Of a stretch of DNA of 63,978 nucleotides, positions 43,218-53,295 are shown piece after piece. The DNA is from Clostridium cuniculi (GTDB taxonomy: Bacteria; Bacillota; Clostridia; Clostridiales; Clostridiaceae). The stretch lies in assembly GCF_004353185.1 (NCBI RefSeq), contig NZ_SMUS01000025.1, positions 1 through 63,978 of the forward strand, written 5' to 3'. A program made the position numbers and the translations under genes. The stretch's first letter is position 1; each line of letters opens with the position of its first letter. Below the pieces are notes generated by a model. It saw nothing but the letters and a program-made list of their open reading frames with translations, had not been told where the DNA came from and made no database searches.

Positions 43218-43220
43218 AAT

Positions 43221-43255
43221 AAAAAATGTATTGATTTTTAATCAATACATTTTTT
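43221..43255. terminator. Bidirectional terminator
   Basis: 15-bp perfect stem (AAAAAATGTATTGAT and complement, 5-nt loop) between the convergent Crp/Fnr and P-type ATPase genes, with T-runs in both directions. Confidence 0.92.
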
Positions 43256-43274
43256 ATTGAATATAATTGTATAT

Positions 43275-45587
43275 CTATTTAACTCTTGTTAAATAATTTT
43301 TTATTAGAATTAAAATTGTACTGAATATAGCCATTACTAAAAATACTATTAACTCTTGTATTCCTAACTTACTTAAATGTAGTAAATTTCTAAATAAAAT
43401 TGTTGCTACAAAAAATCCTATAGCAGTTGTTGTGCATAAAAATACACGCATTTTATTAAATGGTCTACATACTCTTATTACAGCTAAAATACTAGTAAAT
43501 CCAATCATATAATACATTAATGTAGTCATCTTCGGCTCTGCTATACCTAAAGCTGGAGCTAAGAAATATAAGACTATAATATTTATTATTATAACTACAG
43601 AATATGGGAATGAATTTTTTAATACGCTTTTTAAGAATTTTTCTTTTATTTGTTTTCCATTAGGTTCAAAAGATATAAAGAATGATGTATATCCTTCAAT
43701 TGCAAGATCCACTAATGTAATTTGTATTGGAATAAATGGGAACGCTGTACAAGTTATAATATTTAATATTGATAACATTACTGAATACAATGTTTTTATA
43801 AAGAATATTGTAGCAACATTAGTAATATTATTTACAACTCTTCTTCCCTCCATTAAAACATCTTTTAAAACACTAAAGTCTGAATTTAAAAGCACAATTT
43901 GTGAAACTTGCTTTGCAACATCACTTGCCTCTGGTAATGTTATACTACAATCTGCTTGCCTTAATGCAATAACATCATTTACCCCATCACCCGTCATTGC
44001 AACAGTATGCCCTTTTGCTTGTAATGCTTGCACTAACAAACTCTTCTGATTTGGAGATACTCTTGCAAATATACTATATTCATCTACTAAATCTATTATT
44101 TCATCATCACTTTCTATAGTAGATAAATCAATATATGATTCATAATCCTCTAACCCTGCTTGCTTAGCTATACTAGAAACAGTCAATGGATTATCACCTG
44201 AAATTACTTTTACAGTTACACCTTCCCCCTTAAAGAATCCAAGCATTTCTTTGGCATTTTTTCTTAAAGGATCTGATAATTCTATTGCTGCAACAATCTC
44301 TATATCTGGTAATATATCTTCCACTACATCTTTAGAAAATCCTACAAGAAGCACTCTTTTTCCTTGCTTTTGTGCCTCTATCATATTCTCTTTAATTTCA
44401 AAGTTACTTTTAGCTGTTAATCTTTCAGGTGCTCCAACTATTATAGATCCTATATCCTTAAAGGAAATAGAACTCCATTTTCTTTCAGATGAAAATGAAT
44501 TTTTATAGTCAACTTCAAAGTTGTCATTTCCTTTAAAATACTCTTTTAAAGCTTGGAAAGTACCATTATTATCTCCTATTTCATTAACAAATGCACTTAA
44601 GGCCTGATTTACTGAAATAGGCATTATTTCTTCATTAAATGTTTCAACATTTGAAACTTGCATCTTCCCTTCTGTAATAGTTCCAGTCTTGTCAAGACAT
44701 AATGTATCTACATGCGCTAATGTTTCAACACTATATAAGTCTTGAACTAATACTTTTTTCTTTGCAAGCTTAATTACTCCAGTTGCTAGCGATATACTAA
44801 TTAATAAAACTAAGCCCTTTGGTAGCATTCCTAGTAATGCTGCTGCTGTTGATACTACAGAACTTTTTATTACTTGATCTCTGAAAAAGAACGCCTGTAC
44901 AAATAATAACACACCTACTGGGATTATTATAAAACTTGTAAGTCTTGTAACTTTTCTCATAGAATTTAATAATTCTGAGTTTACCTTTTTATGCTTTTTA
45001 CTCTTTAATGTAATTTCTACCGCTAAGTTATCCTTACCAACTTTTTCAACCTTAGCATAACATTTTCCACTAACAACATAACTTCCTGAGTATAGCTTAT
45101 CTCCTGGCATCTTTACTATTGTATCTGATTCTCCAGTAAGAAGAGACTCATTTACTTCTATTTTCCCATCAATAACAACTGAATCTGAGCTAATTTGATT
45201 CCCCATGTTTAGTATCGTTATATCATCTAAAACTACTTCATCAACACCTATACTCTTTTCTTTACCATCTCTTATTACATCAACCTTAGATACTGTAAGT
45301 ACTGATAGCTTAGCTACCATATTTTTTGCATGTATTTCTTGAAAACTTCCAATACATATATTCAATATAATTATTAACATAAAAGCTAAGTTAGAATATG
45401 CTCCAACAGACATTAAAGCAATAGCAATAAGAAAATTATATAAATTAAATAATGTAAATACATTTCCTGATATAATCTCCCAATTAGATTTTACAGTTTT
45501 TTCTTCTACAATATTAATTTGCCCCTTTTCCTTTCGCTCTAACACTTCCGCTTCTGTTAATCCTAATATAGTTCGTTGCTCTTCCAT
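43275..45587 (-). CDS. P-type cation-transporting ATPase (CtpE-like)
   Basis: 770 aa from ATG 45587. A P-type pump with actuator motif TGES (151-154), phosphorylation site D299-KTGT, hinge MTGDGVNDVIAL and about ten membrane helices. It lacks metal-binding N-terminal domains, so it is not a heavy-metal P1B pump, and its overall form fits the calcium/magnesium-like type with relatives such as CtpE. In helix 4 the usual PEGL ion-site motif reads PKGL (256-259), replacing the charged glutamate by lysine. Ion specificity is unknown. Single gene with a GGAG site about 10 nt upstream. Confidence 0.85.
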   Translation of the reverse strand: MEEQRTILGLTEAEVLERKEKGQINIVEEKTVKSNWEIISGNVFTLFNLYNFLIAIALMSVGAYSNLAFMLIIILNICIGSFQEIHAKNMVAKLSVLTVSKVDVIRDGKEKSIGVDEVVLDDITILNMGNQISSDSVVIDGKIEVNESLLTGESDTIVKMPGDKLYSGSYVVSGKCYAKVEKVGKDNLAVEITLKSKKHKKVNSELLNSMRKVTRLTSFIIIPVGVLLFVQAFFFRDQVIKSSVVSTAAALLGMLPKGLVLLISISLATGVIKLAKKKVLVQDLYSVETLAHVDTLCLDKTGTITEGKMQVSNVETFNEEIMPISVNQALSAFVNEIGDNNGTFQALKEYFKGNDNFEVDYKNSFSSERKWSSISFKDIGSIIVGAPERLTAKSNFEIKENMIEAQKQGKRVLLVGFSKDVVEDILPDIEIVAAIELSDPLRKNAKEMLGFFKGEGVTVKVISGDNPLTVSSIAKQAGLEDYESYIDLSTIESDDEIIDLVDEYSIFARVSPNQKSLLVQALQAKGHTVAMTGDGVNDVIALRQADCSITLPEASDVAKQVSQIVLLNSDFSVLKDVLMEGRRVVNNITNVATIFFIKTLYSVMLSILNIITCTAFPFIPIQITLVDLAIEGYTSFFISFEPNGKQIKEKFLKSVLKNSFPYSVVIIINIIVLYFLAPALGIAEPKMTTLMYYMIGFTSILAVIRVCRPFNKMRVFLCTTTAIGFFVATILFRNLLHLSKLGIQELIVFLVMAIFSTILILIKNYLTRVK

Positions 45588-45751
45588 ACCCAACACACTC
45601 CATATCAATTTCTATTGTAATTACATTTGTATGTATTACCCCAAATATTTACATAATAATTAATAATATCATTTATTTTGCATCTTTAGTGTAAAATCTA
45701 TGTTAAATATTATTAATATAACTATATAAGGTTAATAAAACCTTATCTTTA

Positions 45752-45791
45752 CCTAAAAAATATGCTGTATCATCTTATTATTGATACAGCA
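45752..45791 (-). terminator. Terminator after nucleotidase-like gene
   Basis: 10-bp stem TGCTGTATCA/TGATACAGCA (45763-45772, 45782-45791) followed by ATATTTTTT on the minus strand. Confidence 0.88.
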
Positions 45792-45798
45792 AAACTTA

Positions 45799-47310
45799 TT
45801 ATTTAATTATATAATTACTTTTTTCAATAGCTTTTATATTATTATGTTTTAAGAAATAGTTAATTATAAGCTCACTTATATCAACATTAATTTCTCTAAC
45901 AACTTCTGCCCCTTCATACGATGGATAAATTGAAGTATTAGTAGCACGATAATTATTCATAACAACATCATAATACTTATCTAAGTCAATACTCTTACCG
46001 TCCTTTTTAATAGAAACTACTCTATCTCCAAAATTTCTTGATAAATCAATTTCATAATCAAAACCTCCAAAAGTATCATAATTATAATTTTGCACTTTCG
46101 GAACTAGGAATCCATCACTAATTTTTACTTTTCCATTATCAACAACAAAATAAGTAGCAGCCTTTTCAATAGCTTCTTTTAATTTATCTCCTCTTACTTT
46201 TAAAACCATTAATGTATTAGGATAAGGATAATTTATTAATACATCTCTAATAGATACATTTTTCTTAAATCCAATTGCACTATCAAATAATGATAAAGCT
46301 GAAAAATCTGCCTCAGAAGCTTCTAATTGCACTTGATGTAAAAAATTAATAAATGGGTGACCTTTTAACCTCGCTTCAAAAATATCATTTATAAGTATAT
46401 CCGTATCAAATTTACCAATTTCTTTATCTAAGTAATCTTTTAGCTTTAACTCAACATCATTAAATATTTTTTCAAGACCTTCGTTAATCTTATCATTTAA
46501 TATAGAAACATCAACTAACTCATAGCTTACATCTTTAGTTTCTGTATCTAATATAATCTTACTAAACTTTTGCCCATTATGAAGTGGTTGTGCACAAACT
46601 ACTCCATTTATTTTAGTAATAAAGGATCTATGTTGATGTCCACTTAAAACCATATTAATTGAATCATACTTTTCTAACAATTCACTTCCTTGATTTTCCT
46701 TAGTAAGCTTTTCTGTTGGAGTATTAGTTCCATCTAAGCTTTTTTCAAATCCACCATGATAACATACTATAATATAATCAGCTTGTTCTTTTAATTCTTT
46801 TTCATATTTCCCATACATCTCAACTGGATCTAAGAATTTTAACCCTGTTATATTTTTTTCATGCTCCCAATTAGGAATAAAAGATGTTGTAAATCCAATG
46901 CATGCAATTTTAAACCCATTAAAATCAAATATTTTATACGGTTTTGTATTTAAAGTTAATCCTTCAATATTAGCATTAATTATTTTGTCTTCAACAAGTT
47001 TATATGAATTATTTAAATAGTCTAATCCATAATTAAATTCATGATTTCCTATAACATAAGCATCATAACCTATAAATTCCAATCCTTCTAAAATAGGATT
47101 TTTTTGAACCTTTTGTTTTGATAAATAATGTGCTAAGGCTGAACCTTGTACTAAATCCCCACAATCAACCTTTAAAGAAGCATCATAATTTTTCTCATCA
47201 TTTAATATGTAACTTCCTATTTTAAGTATTCCAAGTGGTTGCTCTTTTACATAGTTAGTTGGATAAACATATCCATGTAAATCACTTGTTTGATATATTG
47301 CAAGCTTCAT
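45799..47310 (-). CDS. 5'-nucleotidase / 2',3'-cyclic phosphodiesterase family enzyme
   Basis: 503 aa from ATG 47310 (GGAGGAAG upstream). The metallophosphatase domain (1-260) has TSDLHG, CGDLVQG, GNHEFN, CYHGG and SGHQHR. The C-terminal 5'-nucleotidase domain (about 300-500) has the substrate pocket region NYPYPNTLMVLKVRGD and FGGFDYEIDLS. Most relatives are secreted, but this one has no signal peptide, so it probably works in the cytosol on nucleotides or cyclic nucleotides. It lies next to an RNase J-like MBL gene. Confidence 0.88.
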   Translation of the reverse strand: MKLAIYQTSDLHGYVYPTNYVKEQPLGILKIGSYILNDEKNYDASLKVDCGDLVQGSALAHYLSKQKVQKNPILEGLEFIGYDAYVIGNHEFNYGLDYLNNSYKLVEDKIINANIEGLTLNTKPYKIFDFNGFKIACIGFTTSFIPNWEHEKNITGLKFLDPVEMYGKYEKELKEQADYIIVCYHGGFEKSLDGTNTPTEKLTKENQGSELLEKYDSINMVLSGHQHRSFITKINGVVCAQPLHNGQKFSKIILDTETKDVSYELVDVSILNDKINEGLEKIFNDVELKLKDYLDKEIGKFDTDILINDIFEARLKGHPFINFLHQVQLEASEADFSALSLFDSAIGFKKNVSIRDVLINYPYPNTLMVLKVRGDKLKEAIEKAATYFVVDNGKVKISDGFLVPKVQNYNYDTFGGFDYEIDLSRNFGDRVVSIKKDGKSIDLDKYYDVVMNNYRATNTSIYPSYEGAEVVREINVDISELIINYFLKHNNIKAIEKSNYIIK

Positions 47311-47393
47311 AACTACTTCCTCCTTCATTTACAGTAAAACTATAAAATAAATACTTTTACAATGCTATCTTTCTAATCATTAGTTTGAATATA

Positions 47394-48686
47394 TTATATT
47401 GTTTGCCCTTTTTTAGGTAATAAAACATCTCCATTTTCATTATAAAGTTTTTCAGGACGATAAGAATGAATTGGAACTAATAACTTAGGTTTAATTAAGT
47501 TAATTATTTTTATTAAATCATAAGGACGTGCATGACCACTACATGGCAATAATATGAATTGTATATTATAATCACTAAATTGTTTTACAAATGGTTCATA
47601 TGCCGGATCAAATTCACCTAATGGTTGAGCATCAGTATGAATATAAATTCCATTACTCTTAAGTTTATTTATATGCTTTAAAGCAAGCTTATCTAATTGC
47701 CAGAAATACTTACTTTCATCATTTAACAACTCTTTAAAATCAATCCTTAAATTTTCGTCTAGCCCATATTCCTTATCATCTAATTGATAATAATAAGTTT
47801 CAATTCCAGATGCCTCTTTTACTACATATGAATAATATGCATCCAATACAACAGTTCTTGGATTATTCTTAATTATATTTAAAATTCTTTCTACATTTGA
47901 TATGTAGTAATTAAATGTTATTTGTTTATTAGGATTATTATTAACTACTTCATTAATTTTCTCTATAAGTTCCGGTTCATTTACTGCTTCTGTCTCCCTT
48001 ATAGGATCTCCAAATTCTTGGAATGAAACACTTACACCTTCTATTAATAATACATCACAATTTTCACTCTCCTTACAGAAATTTAATGTATCATTTTCTC
48101 CATATCCATGAAGTCTAATATCTCCTGTATACGCTATAGTTAAGTCAGGTGTTTCTATTACTAATCCACTAGCTCCATAAGCATCATGATCAACCGGCAT
48201 AACTTTAACTTTTATTTTTCCAACTTTAACGACTTCATTTTCTTTAACTCCAACTACTTCCCTTGTATTAGAATCTTGTTTTTCATATAGAGGAAAAATA
48301 AAATCGTTATTAATGTTCAAAGTATTTAGTAATGATTTTGTACCTTCTAAAGTATATAATGGTATTTCAGGATTTAAGTAATTAACTATTTTAGAATGGT
48401 CTAAGTGAATATGAGATAAGAATACAGCAGTATTTTTAAAAGTATTTTCCTTTGATTCATATCCTATTAAAGGTATTTTAGGATCAAATATATTATTTAA
48501 ATATGGCACTAAATTTTCATCTAATAATCCTTGTAAATCAGTAGGCTGTACTTTTGCAGCTGGATTATACTCACTACCAAAGTCAAAGAAAATATGACTA
48601 TCTTCATATGCAACCTCTATTATTGTTCCTCCAATTGTTAAAACACCACTATGAAATGTTATTTTTGTCTTTTTATCCTTAAGCAT
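47394..48686 (-). CDS. RNase J-like metallo-beta-lactamase-fold hydrolase
   Basis: 430-aa cytosolic protein. Zinc-binding HIHLDH (H92, H94, D96, H97), second-shell histidine in PVDHDAYG, TGDIRLHG, and the C-terminal GHARPYDLIKIINLIKPK...PIHSYRPEKL seen in RNase J/beta-CASP-like enzymes. It may be an RNA or nucleic-acid processing hydrolase, but it is shorter than RNase J (about 555 aa) and lacks its C-terminal domain. The ribosome site AGGAG is about 13 nt from the ATG, longer than usual. Confidence 0.78.
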   Translation of the reverse strand: MLKDKKTKITFHSGVLTIGGTIIEVAYEDSHIFFDFGSEYNPAAKVQPTDLQGLLDENLVPYLNNIFDPKIPLIGYESKENTFKNTAVFLSHIHLDHSKIVNYLNPEIPLYTLEGTKSLLNTLNINNDFIFPLYEKQDSNTREVVGVKENEVVKVGKIKVKVMPVDHDAYGASGLVIETPDLTIAYTGDIRLHGYGENDTLNFCKESENCDVLLIEGVSVSFQEFGDPIRETEAVNEPELIEKINEVVNNNPNKQITFNYYISNVERILNIIKNNPRTVVLDAYYSYVVKEASGIETYYYQLDDKEYGLDENLRIDFKELLNDESKYFWQLDKLALKHINKLKSNGIYIHTDAQPLGEFDPAYEPFVKQFSDYNIQFILLPCSGHARPYDLIKIINLIKPKLLVPIHSYRPEKLYNENGDVLLPKKGQTI

Positions 48687-48759
48687 AATTGTTAAACAAC
48701 TCCTCTTTGTTATATTTTATCTTTAGTTAGATTTATAGTTATTAAAATTAATCTTCATT

Positions 48760-49887
48760 TTAAATAAAAAAATATATAATCGATCCTATTATAACTAATC
48801 CTAAAACATTATAAATAGTAAATTTTTTCATATAATCAGTCCCATCTTTTGGATATTCATTAATATATAGCTTATAAGAAATTACACTAGCAAGTGAAGC
48901 TATAATTGTCCCTAGTCCACCTATATTCACTCCTAATAATAGTTCCTTATAATATGGTGTAAATGCTGAAATAAGCATCGTTGCTGGAACATTACTTATA
49001 AATTGACTAGATATTATTGAAGATATAAATGTGCTCTTTTCTGAAGACAATATATTTACCATAAAATCTTTAATTACACTCATAGAAGATATATTACCTA
49101 TAAATATAAAAAAGGCTACAAAAGTAATAAGTAATGAGTAATCTACTTTTTTAAATAACTTTTTATTAAAAATCATTATAGCTATTATTGTTATTATAAA
49201 AGCAATTCTATAATCAATTAAATGAAATACTGAAAGTAATGTTATGAAAAATAAAACTGAGTATATTATTATATCTCTATTATTTTCTATTTTTATATTT
49301 TCAACTTGAAAATATAACTCCTCCTTTTTTTCATTCATTGTTATGGCACTTAAAAATACAACTGATAATAAAACTAATGGAAATGTTATCTTAAAAAACT
49401 CCATAATATTAACATTAAAATAAGAGTAAATAAAAAGATTTTGTGGATTTCCCATTGGAGTTAACGCACTTCCTAAATTAGCGGCTAATGTCTGAAGTAC
49501 AATAAGCTTTAATGGCTTTATATTAGCTTTTTTAGCTATAACTAATGTTAATGGTACAAAAGTAATTAAAGCAACATCGTTTGTTACTATCATTGCTGAA
49601 AAGAAGGTTAAAAATACTAACGTACATGTAATTGCTTTAAAACTTGTACATCTTTTTAATAATGAAGTAGCTATACTATCTAAAACTTGCAACTCTTTAA
49701 ATCCAGCTACTACTATCATTAAATTAAACAATAGAATTATTACCTTAAAATCTATATATTCCAACTTAGGTAATGATATAAATGATGTTCCTATAGCTAA
49801 TGTTATTGCAATTATTAATACTATTTCCTTTTTTATAAATTCTAAAAATACTCTTTTATCCTTTATTAAATTCAACTCTAAATTCAT
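48760..49887 (-). CDS. ArsB/SLC13-like anion permease
   Basis: 375 aa from ATG 49887 (GAGG 7 nt upstream). About ten hydrophobic helices in the ion-transporter superfamily layout, with the paired signature loops TNDVALITFVPL and NLGSALTPMGNPQNL in the first half and SSQFISNVPATMLI in the second. Such permeases move arsenite, citrate, dicarboxylates or other anions. Arsenic specificity is doubtful because no arsR, arsC or arsA is nearby. A thioredoxin-like gene lies 40 nt upstream in the same operon. Confidence 0.75.
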   Translation of the reverse strand: MNLELNLIKDKRVFLEFIKKEIVLIIAITLAIGTSFISLPKLEYIDFKVIILLFNLMIVVAGFKELQVLDSIATSLLKRCTSFKAITCTLVFLTFFSAMIVTNDVALITFVPLTLVIAKKANIKPLKLIVLQTLAANLGSALTPMGNPQNLFIYSYFNVNIMEFFKITFPLVLLSVVFLSAITMNEKKEELYFQVENIKIENNRDIIIYSVLFFITLLSVFHLIDYRIAFIITIIAIMIFNKKLFKKVDYSLLITFVAFFIFIGNISSMSVIKDFMVNILSSEKSTFISSIISSQFISNVPATMLISAFTPYYKELLLGVNIGGLGTIIASLASVISYKLYINEYPKDGTDYMKKFTIYNVLGLVIIGSIIYFFI

Positions 49888-49927
49888 CTTAAAACCTCTA
49901 TTCAATTTTTAAATATTTAAAATTAAC

Positions 49928-50263
49928 CTAAAATATCATTTCATAATATCTTTTTATATTTCTTTCAAGCTCAAGTAAATCTACATTTCTACCAATTCTC
50001 AATGTTTCTTTCCCTTCAATAAATAATAAAAATATAGGTAATGAAAACACACCATATTTTGCAGCTAAATCTAAATTTTCCTCCCCATTAATTTCTCCAC
50101 TCTTAATTTGTGGTAAATTTTTTAAAATGCCTTCAATTTTATATTTTATTGCTTCACAAGCACCACAATCCATTCCTGTAAAATATAATACAGCCATTTT
50201 ATTATCATTAACTAAATTTATAATATCATTTTCACTAAATAATCTATTCAAAATATTTTTCAC
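49928..50263 (-). CDS. Thioredoxin-like protein with CGAC motif
   Basis: 111 aa with a thioredoxin fold: active-site CGAC in YFTGMDCGACEAIK (about 30) and cis-proline segment FSLPIFLLFIEG. No signal peptide. GTG 50263 directly abuts the GAGG sequence, so TTG 50251 (9 nt after GAGGTG) may be the true start, giving 107 aa. Precedes the anion permease gene. Disulfide reductase or thiol-buffer role is inferred. Confidence 0.8.
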   Translation of the reverse strand: MKNILNRLFSENDIINLVNDNKMAVLYFTGMDCGACEAIKYKIEGILKNLPQIKSGEINGEENLDLAAKYGVFSLPIFLLFIEGKETLRIGRNVDLLELERNIKRYYEMIF

Positions 50264-50329
50264 CTCTTTTATAAAAAAATTATATCTTTAATCTTATCTT
50301 TGTTCTTAAATTATATACCTATAATCTAC

Positions 50330-50371
50330 AAAAAAATAGCTACTACTTAAATTTATAAGTAATAGCTATTT
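50330..50371 (-). terminator. Terminator after small unknown gene
   Basis: Hairpin AAATAGCTATTACTTAT / AAGTAGTAGCTATTT with seven T on the minus strand, starting 6 nt after the stop. Confidence 0.85.
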
Positions 50372-50376
50372 ATCTT

Positions 50377-50643
50377 CTAATTATTATTTTTATAAAAATA
50401 TTCTAAAATATCATCAAAAGTTTCAAATGCCAATCCAGCTAATTCACAACATTCAATTATTGCTTCCTTCATCTCATTTATAGGAATATCTTTTATTGAC
50501 TTACATTCAAATCCCTCTTCACAATAAGACTCACAAATTGCCTTTTCTAACTCTTCTTGGGAAATTCCATCTTCTTTAAACATACTTAAAAATATTTCTC
50601 TAATATGATTTTCTCTCTCGATTGTTGTTAATAAATTCTCCAT
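50377..50643 (-). CDS. Small acidic protein of unknown function
   Basis: 88 aa from ATG 50643 (GGAGG 4 nt upstream with TATAT spacing; 14 further open codons ignored). Helical, acidic, with five cysteines (SYCEEGFEC, ECCELAG). No membrane segment or known family seen. Monocistronic, with its own terminator. Confidence 0.65.
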   Translation of the reverse strand: MENLLTTIERENHIREIFLSMFKEDGISQEELEKAICESYCEEGFECKSIKDIPINEMKEAIIECCELAGLAFETFDDILEYFYKNNN

Positions 50644-50746
50644 ATATCCTCCAAAGTAACCTCTCTCAATTATAATTGTATTCATATTATAGCATATTTA
50701 AAAGAAATAAAGTCTCTAGTTTTGTTTAAAACCTTATATAAAGATA

Positions 50747-51481
50747 TTATTTTAAAGTACGTTTTAAAAATTCCCTTGTTCTTTCTTTTTTAGGATTATT
50801 GAAAATTTCCTCAGGCGTTCCTTCTTCTTCAATTACTCCATTATTCATGAATACAACCCTATCTGAAACTTCTCTTGCGAATTCCATTTCATGAGTTACA
50901 ACTAACATAGTAAGTCCACTTTCTGCAAGTTCTTTCATTATCTTTAGAACTTCCCCTACCATTTCTGGATCTAATGCAGATGTTGGTTCATCAAATAATA
51001 TAACATCAGGCTCCATAGATAAAGCTCTCGCTATTGCTACTCTTTGCTTTTGCCCCCCTGATAATTGCTTTGGCTTAGCATTTATGTAGTTACTCATTCC
51101 AACAATGTTTAAATATTTCATAGCAACTTTCTCTGATTCTTCTTTACTTCTTCCTAAAACCTTCATTTGTCCAACTATACAATTATTTAAAACATTATGG
51201 TTATTAAATAAATTAAACTGTTGAAATACCATTCCTAACTTAGTTCTATACTTATATATATCATGTTTATCATCTAATATATTTTCTTTATTATATATGA
51301 TTTCTCCACCTGTTGGCTTTTCCAAAAGATTTATACATCTTAATAAGGTTGATTTTCCAGATCCAGATGATCCTATAATACAAACAACTTCTCCTTTATT
51401 TACTGAAAAATCTATATCTCTTAAAACCTTATGGTCTCCAAAGGATTTACTTAAATGCTTAACTTCAATTATTCTTTCCAT
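50747..51481 (-). CDS. Lysine-type ABC transporter ATP-binding protein
   Basis: 244-aa ATPase of the polar-amino-acid (GlnQ/HisP) class: Walker [11 protein letters not shown]-loop MVFQQFNLF, signature LSGGQKQR, Walker [15 protein letters not shown] and VTHEMEFA. Last gene of a three-gene operon under a lysine riboswitch, so it most likely energises lysine uptake. Confidence 0.93.
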   Translation of the reverse strand: MERIIEVKHLSKSFGDHKVLRDIDFSVNKGEVVCIIGSSGSGKSTLLRCINLLEKPTGGEIIYNKENILDDKHDIYKYRTKLGMVFQQFNLFNNHNVLNNCIVGQMKVLGRSKEESEKVAMKYLNIVGMSNYINAKPKQLSGGQKQRVAIARALSMEPDVILFDEPTSALDPEMVGEVLKIMKELAESGLTMLVVTHEMEFAREVSDRVVFMNNGVIEEEGTPEEIFNNPKKERTREFLKRTLK

Positions 51482-51494
51482 TCCTTACTCCTCC

Positions 51495-52271
51495 TTAAGC
51501 TCCCACACTACCATTAACTTTTTTAGCTATATCTTCTGTTGTTTCAACTTGCATTTGATTGCCTGCAATAATATAATTTTCAGGCCCATCTAACTTTTTC
51601 TCTATTGCTCTTAATATTCTTGTAATTGTAAATGTCATAATGAAATAAATTATACATGTTATAAAGAATGTCTCAAAGTATCTGAAGTTATTTCCTGATA
51701 TAGTCTTAGTTTGGAAATATAATTCTGATACTGATATTACATTTAAAACAGATGTATCCTTTATATTAATTACAAACTCATTTCCAGTTGCAGGTAAAAT
51801 ATTTCTAATAACTTGTGGTAACACCACATTAATCATTGTTTGAAAATGATTCATTCCTATTGCTTGTGCTGCTTCAAATTGTCCTTTATCTACTGAAAGA
51901 ATTCCACCTCTTACTATTTCAGACATATATGCCCCTGTGTTTATTGATACTATAAACAATCCTGCTGCAATTCTATCTATATCTATTCCAAAGGCTGCTG
52001 CTGATCCATAATAAATAACCATAGCTTGTACTATCATAGGCGTACCACGGAAAAATTCTATATAAGCTGATAAAATCACATTAATTGTTTTTAATAAACC
52101 TTTTTTTGCTCCTTTTTCTGGAACAGGTATTGTTCTTACAACTCCAACTATAAGACCTATTAATGTTCCTATTAATGTTCCTATTATAGAAATTAATAAG
52201 GTCATTCCGGCCCCTCTTAAAAACATTGGCCAATTATTTTGTAATATCTTAATTATCCATTCTAGACTCAT
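51495..52271 (-). CDS. Lysine-type ABC transporter permease
   Basis: 258-aa inner-membrane permease of the HisM/GlnP type (FLRGAGMTLLISIIGTLIGT near the start, coupling loop EAAQAIGMNHFQTMINVVLPQVIRNILPATGNEF). It carries a short extra C-terminal tail after the last helix. Start follows AGGAGAG by 6 nt. Acts with the flanking ATPase and binding protein. Confidence 0.92.
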   Translation of the reverse strand: MSLEWIIKILQNNWPMFLRGAGMTLLISIIGTLIGTLIGLIVGVVRTIPVPEKGAKKGLLKTINVILSAYIEFFRGTPMIVQAMVIYYGSAAAFGIDIDRIAAGLFIVSINTGAYMSEIVRGGILSVDKGQFEAAQAIGMNHFQTMINVVLPQVIRNILPATGNEFVINIKDTSVLNVISVSELYFQTKTISGNNFRYFETFFITCIIYFIMTFTITRILRAIEKKLDGPENYIIAGNQMQVETTEDIAKKVNGSVGA

Positions 52272-52337
52272 GACAAACTCTCCTTAAAATATTAATTATA
52301 TAATCATTAAGCTTATTATAATAATTTCTACCCTTAA

Positions 52338-53156
52338 CTATTGAGCTGCAGGTTGATTTTTAATAGCGTTATCCATAATCTCTAATCTTTCTTCTTGTGA
52401 TATTCCGCTTAAAACTTCATTTATTTTATCTTTTAATTCACTTCCCTTTACTAAACCAACCGCTGTATTAGTATCTTCCTCTGATGTGACAAATCCATCT
52501 GTGAACTCTACCATTTTAAAGTTTTCATTTGCCATTTCAGCACTTAAAGCTTCAGGTCTCTCAGTTACATAACCATCTATAACTCCTGTTTCTAAAGCCA
52601 CCCTCATAGCTGAAAAGTTATCCATAGCAGGTTGTTTATTTACTGACGGTATTTGATCTATTACTGAATAATGGAAAGTATTTAACTGAGCTGTTATTTT
52701 AGCACCTGAAAAATCACTTAATGTTTTTGCATTTTCATATGCTCCGCCCTTCTTTACTAACATAACTAAATCTGATTTATAATAGTTATCTGAAAAATCT
52801 ATTGTTTTTTTACGTTCCTCTGTTGGTGACATACCTGCAATAATAGCATCTATTTTTCCTGATATTAATGATGGTACTAATCCATCCCATTCAGTTTTAA
52901 CTATAACTAACTCTTTTCCTAATGAATCTGCTATTTTTTTTGCCATTTCTACATCGTATCCACCAGCATATTCTGAAGTTCCCTCTATTTTTACTGCACC
53001 ATTTGAGTCATCTAATTGAGTCCAATTAAAAGGAGCATACCCCGCTTCCATCCCAACTCTAAATACATTTTCTGATGAAGTTTTTGTTCCACACCCCGTT
53101 AATGTTATTGCAGCTGTTGTTACAGCTAAAATTAATGCTGATAATCTTTTTTTCAT
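52338..53156 (-). CDS. Lysine-type substrate-binding lipoprotein
   Basis: 272-aa amino-acid-binding protein of family 3. Lipoprotein signal with lipobox LTGC (cysteine about 22). Ligand-site blocks: FRVGMEAGYAPFNW, DVEMAKKIADSLGKEL, DAIIAGMSPTEERKKTIDFSDNYY and YVTERPEAL. First gene after the lysine riboswitch, which points to L-lysine as substrate, although the riboswitch indicates regulation rather than binding specificity. Confidence 0.92.
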   Translation of the reverse strand: MKKRLSALILAVTTAAITLTGCGTKTSSENVFRVGMEAGYAPFNWTQLDDSNGAVKIEGTSEYAGGYDVEMAKKIADSLGKELVIVKTEWDGLVPSLISGKIDAIIAGMSPTEERKKTIDFSDNYYKSDLVMLVKKGGAYENAKTLSDFSGAKITAQLNTFHYSVIDQIPSVNKQPAMDNFSAMRVALETGVIDGYVTERPEALSAEMANENFKMVEFTDGFVTSEEDTNTAVGLVKGSELKDKINEVLSGISQEERLEIMDNAIKNQPAAQ

Positions 53157-53181
53157 AATTTATCATCTCCTTTTTTGTAAT

Positions 53182-53206
53182 AAAAAAACCAACCCAATTG
53201 GGCTGG
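53182..53206 (-). terminator. Riboswitch-controlled terminator
   Basis: 7-bp GC-rich stem CCAGCCC/GGGTTGG with AATT loop and seven T on the minus strand. It ends about 25 nt before the binding-protein start. Confidence 0.92.
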
Positions 53207-53295
53207 TGCTATCTTAAACATCATATGAACATCAAAAAAACTAATCCTCTATAGCTTAGTTTAGAATTCATAGTAACTCCCCATCTTTCTCCTTT

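Noticed and set aside
48760..49887. Arsenite efflux pump ArsB
   Set aside because: The fold family fits, but there is no arsR/arsA/arsC context and specificity is not visible, so only a general anion-permease call is made.
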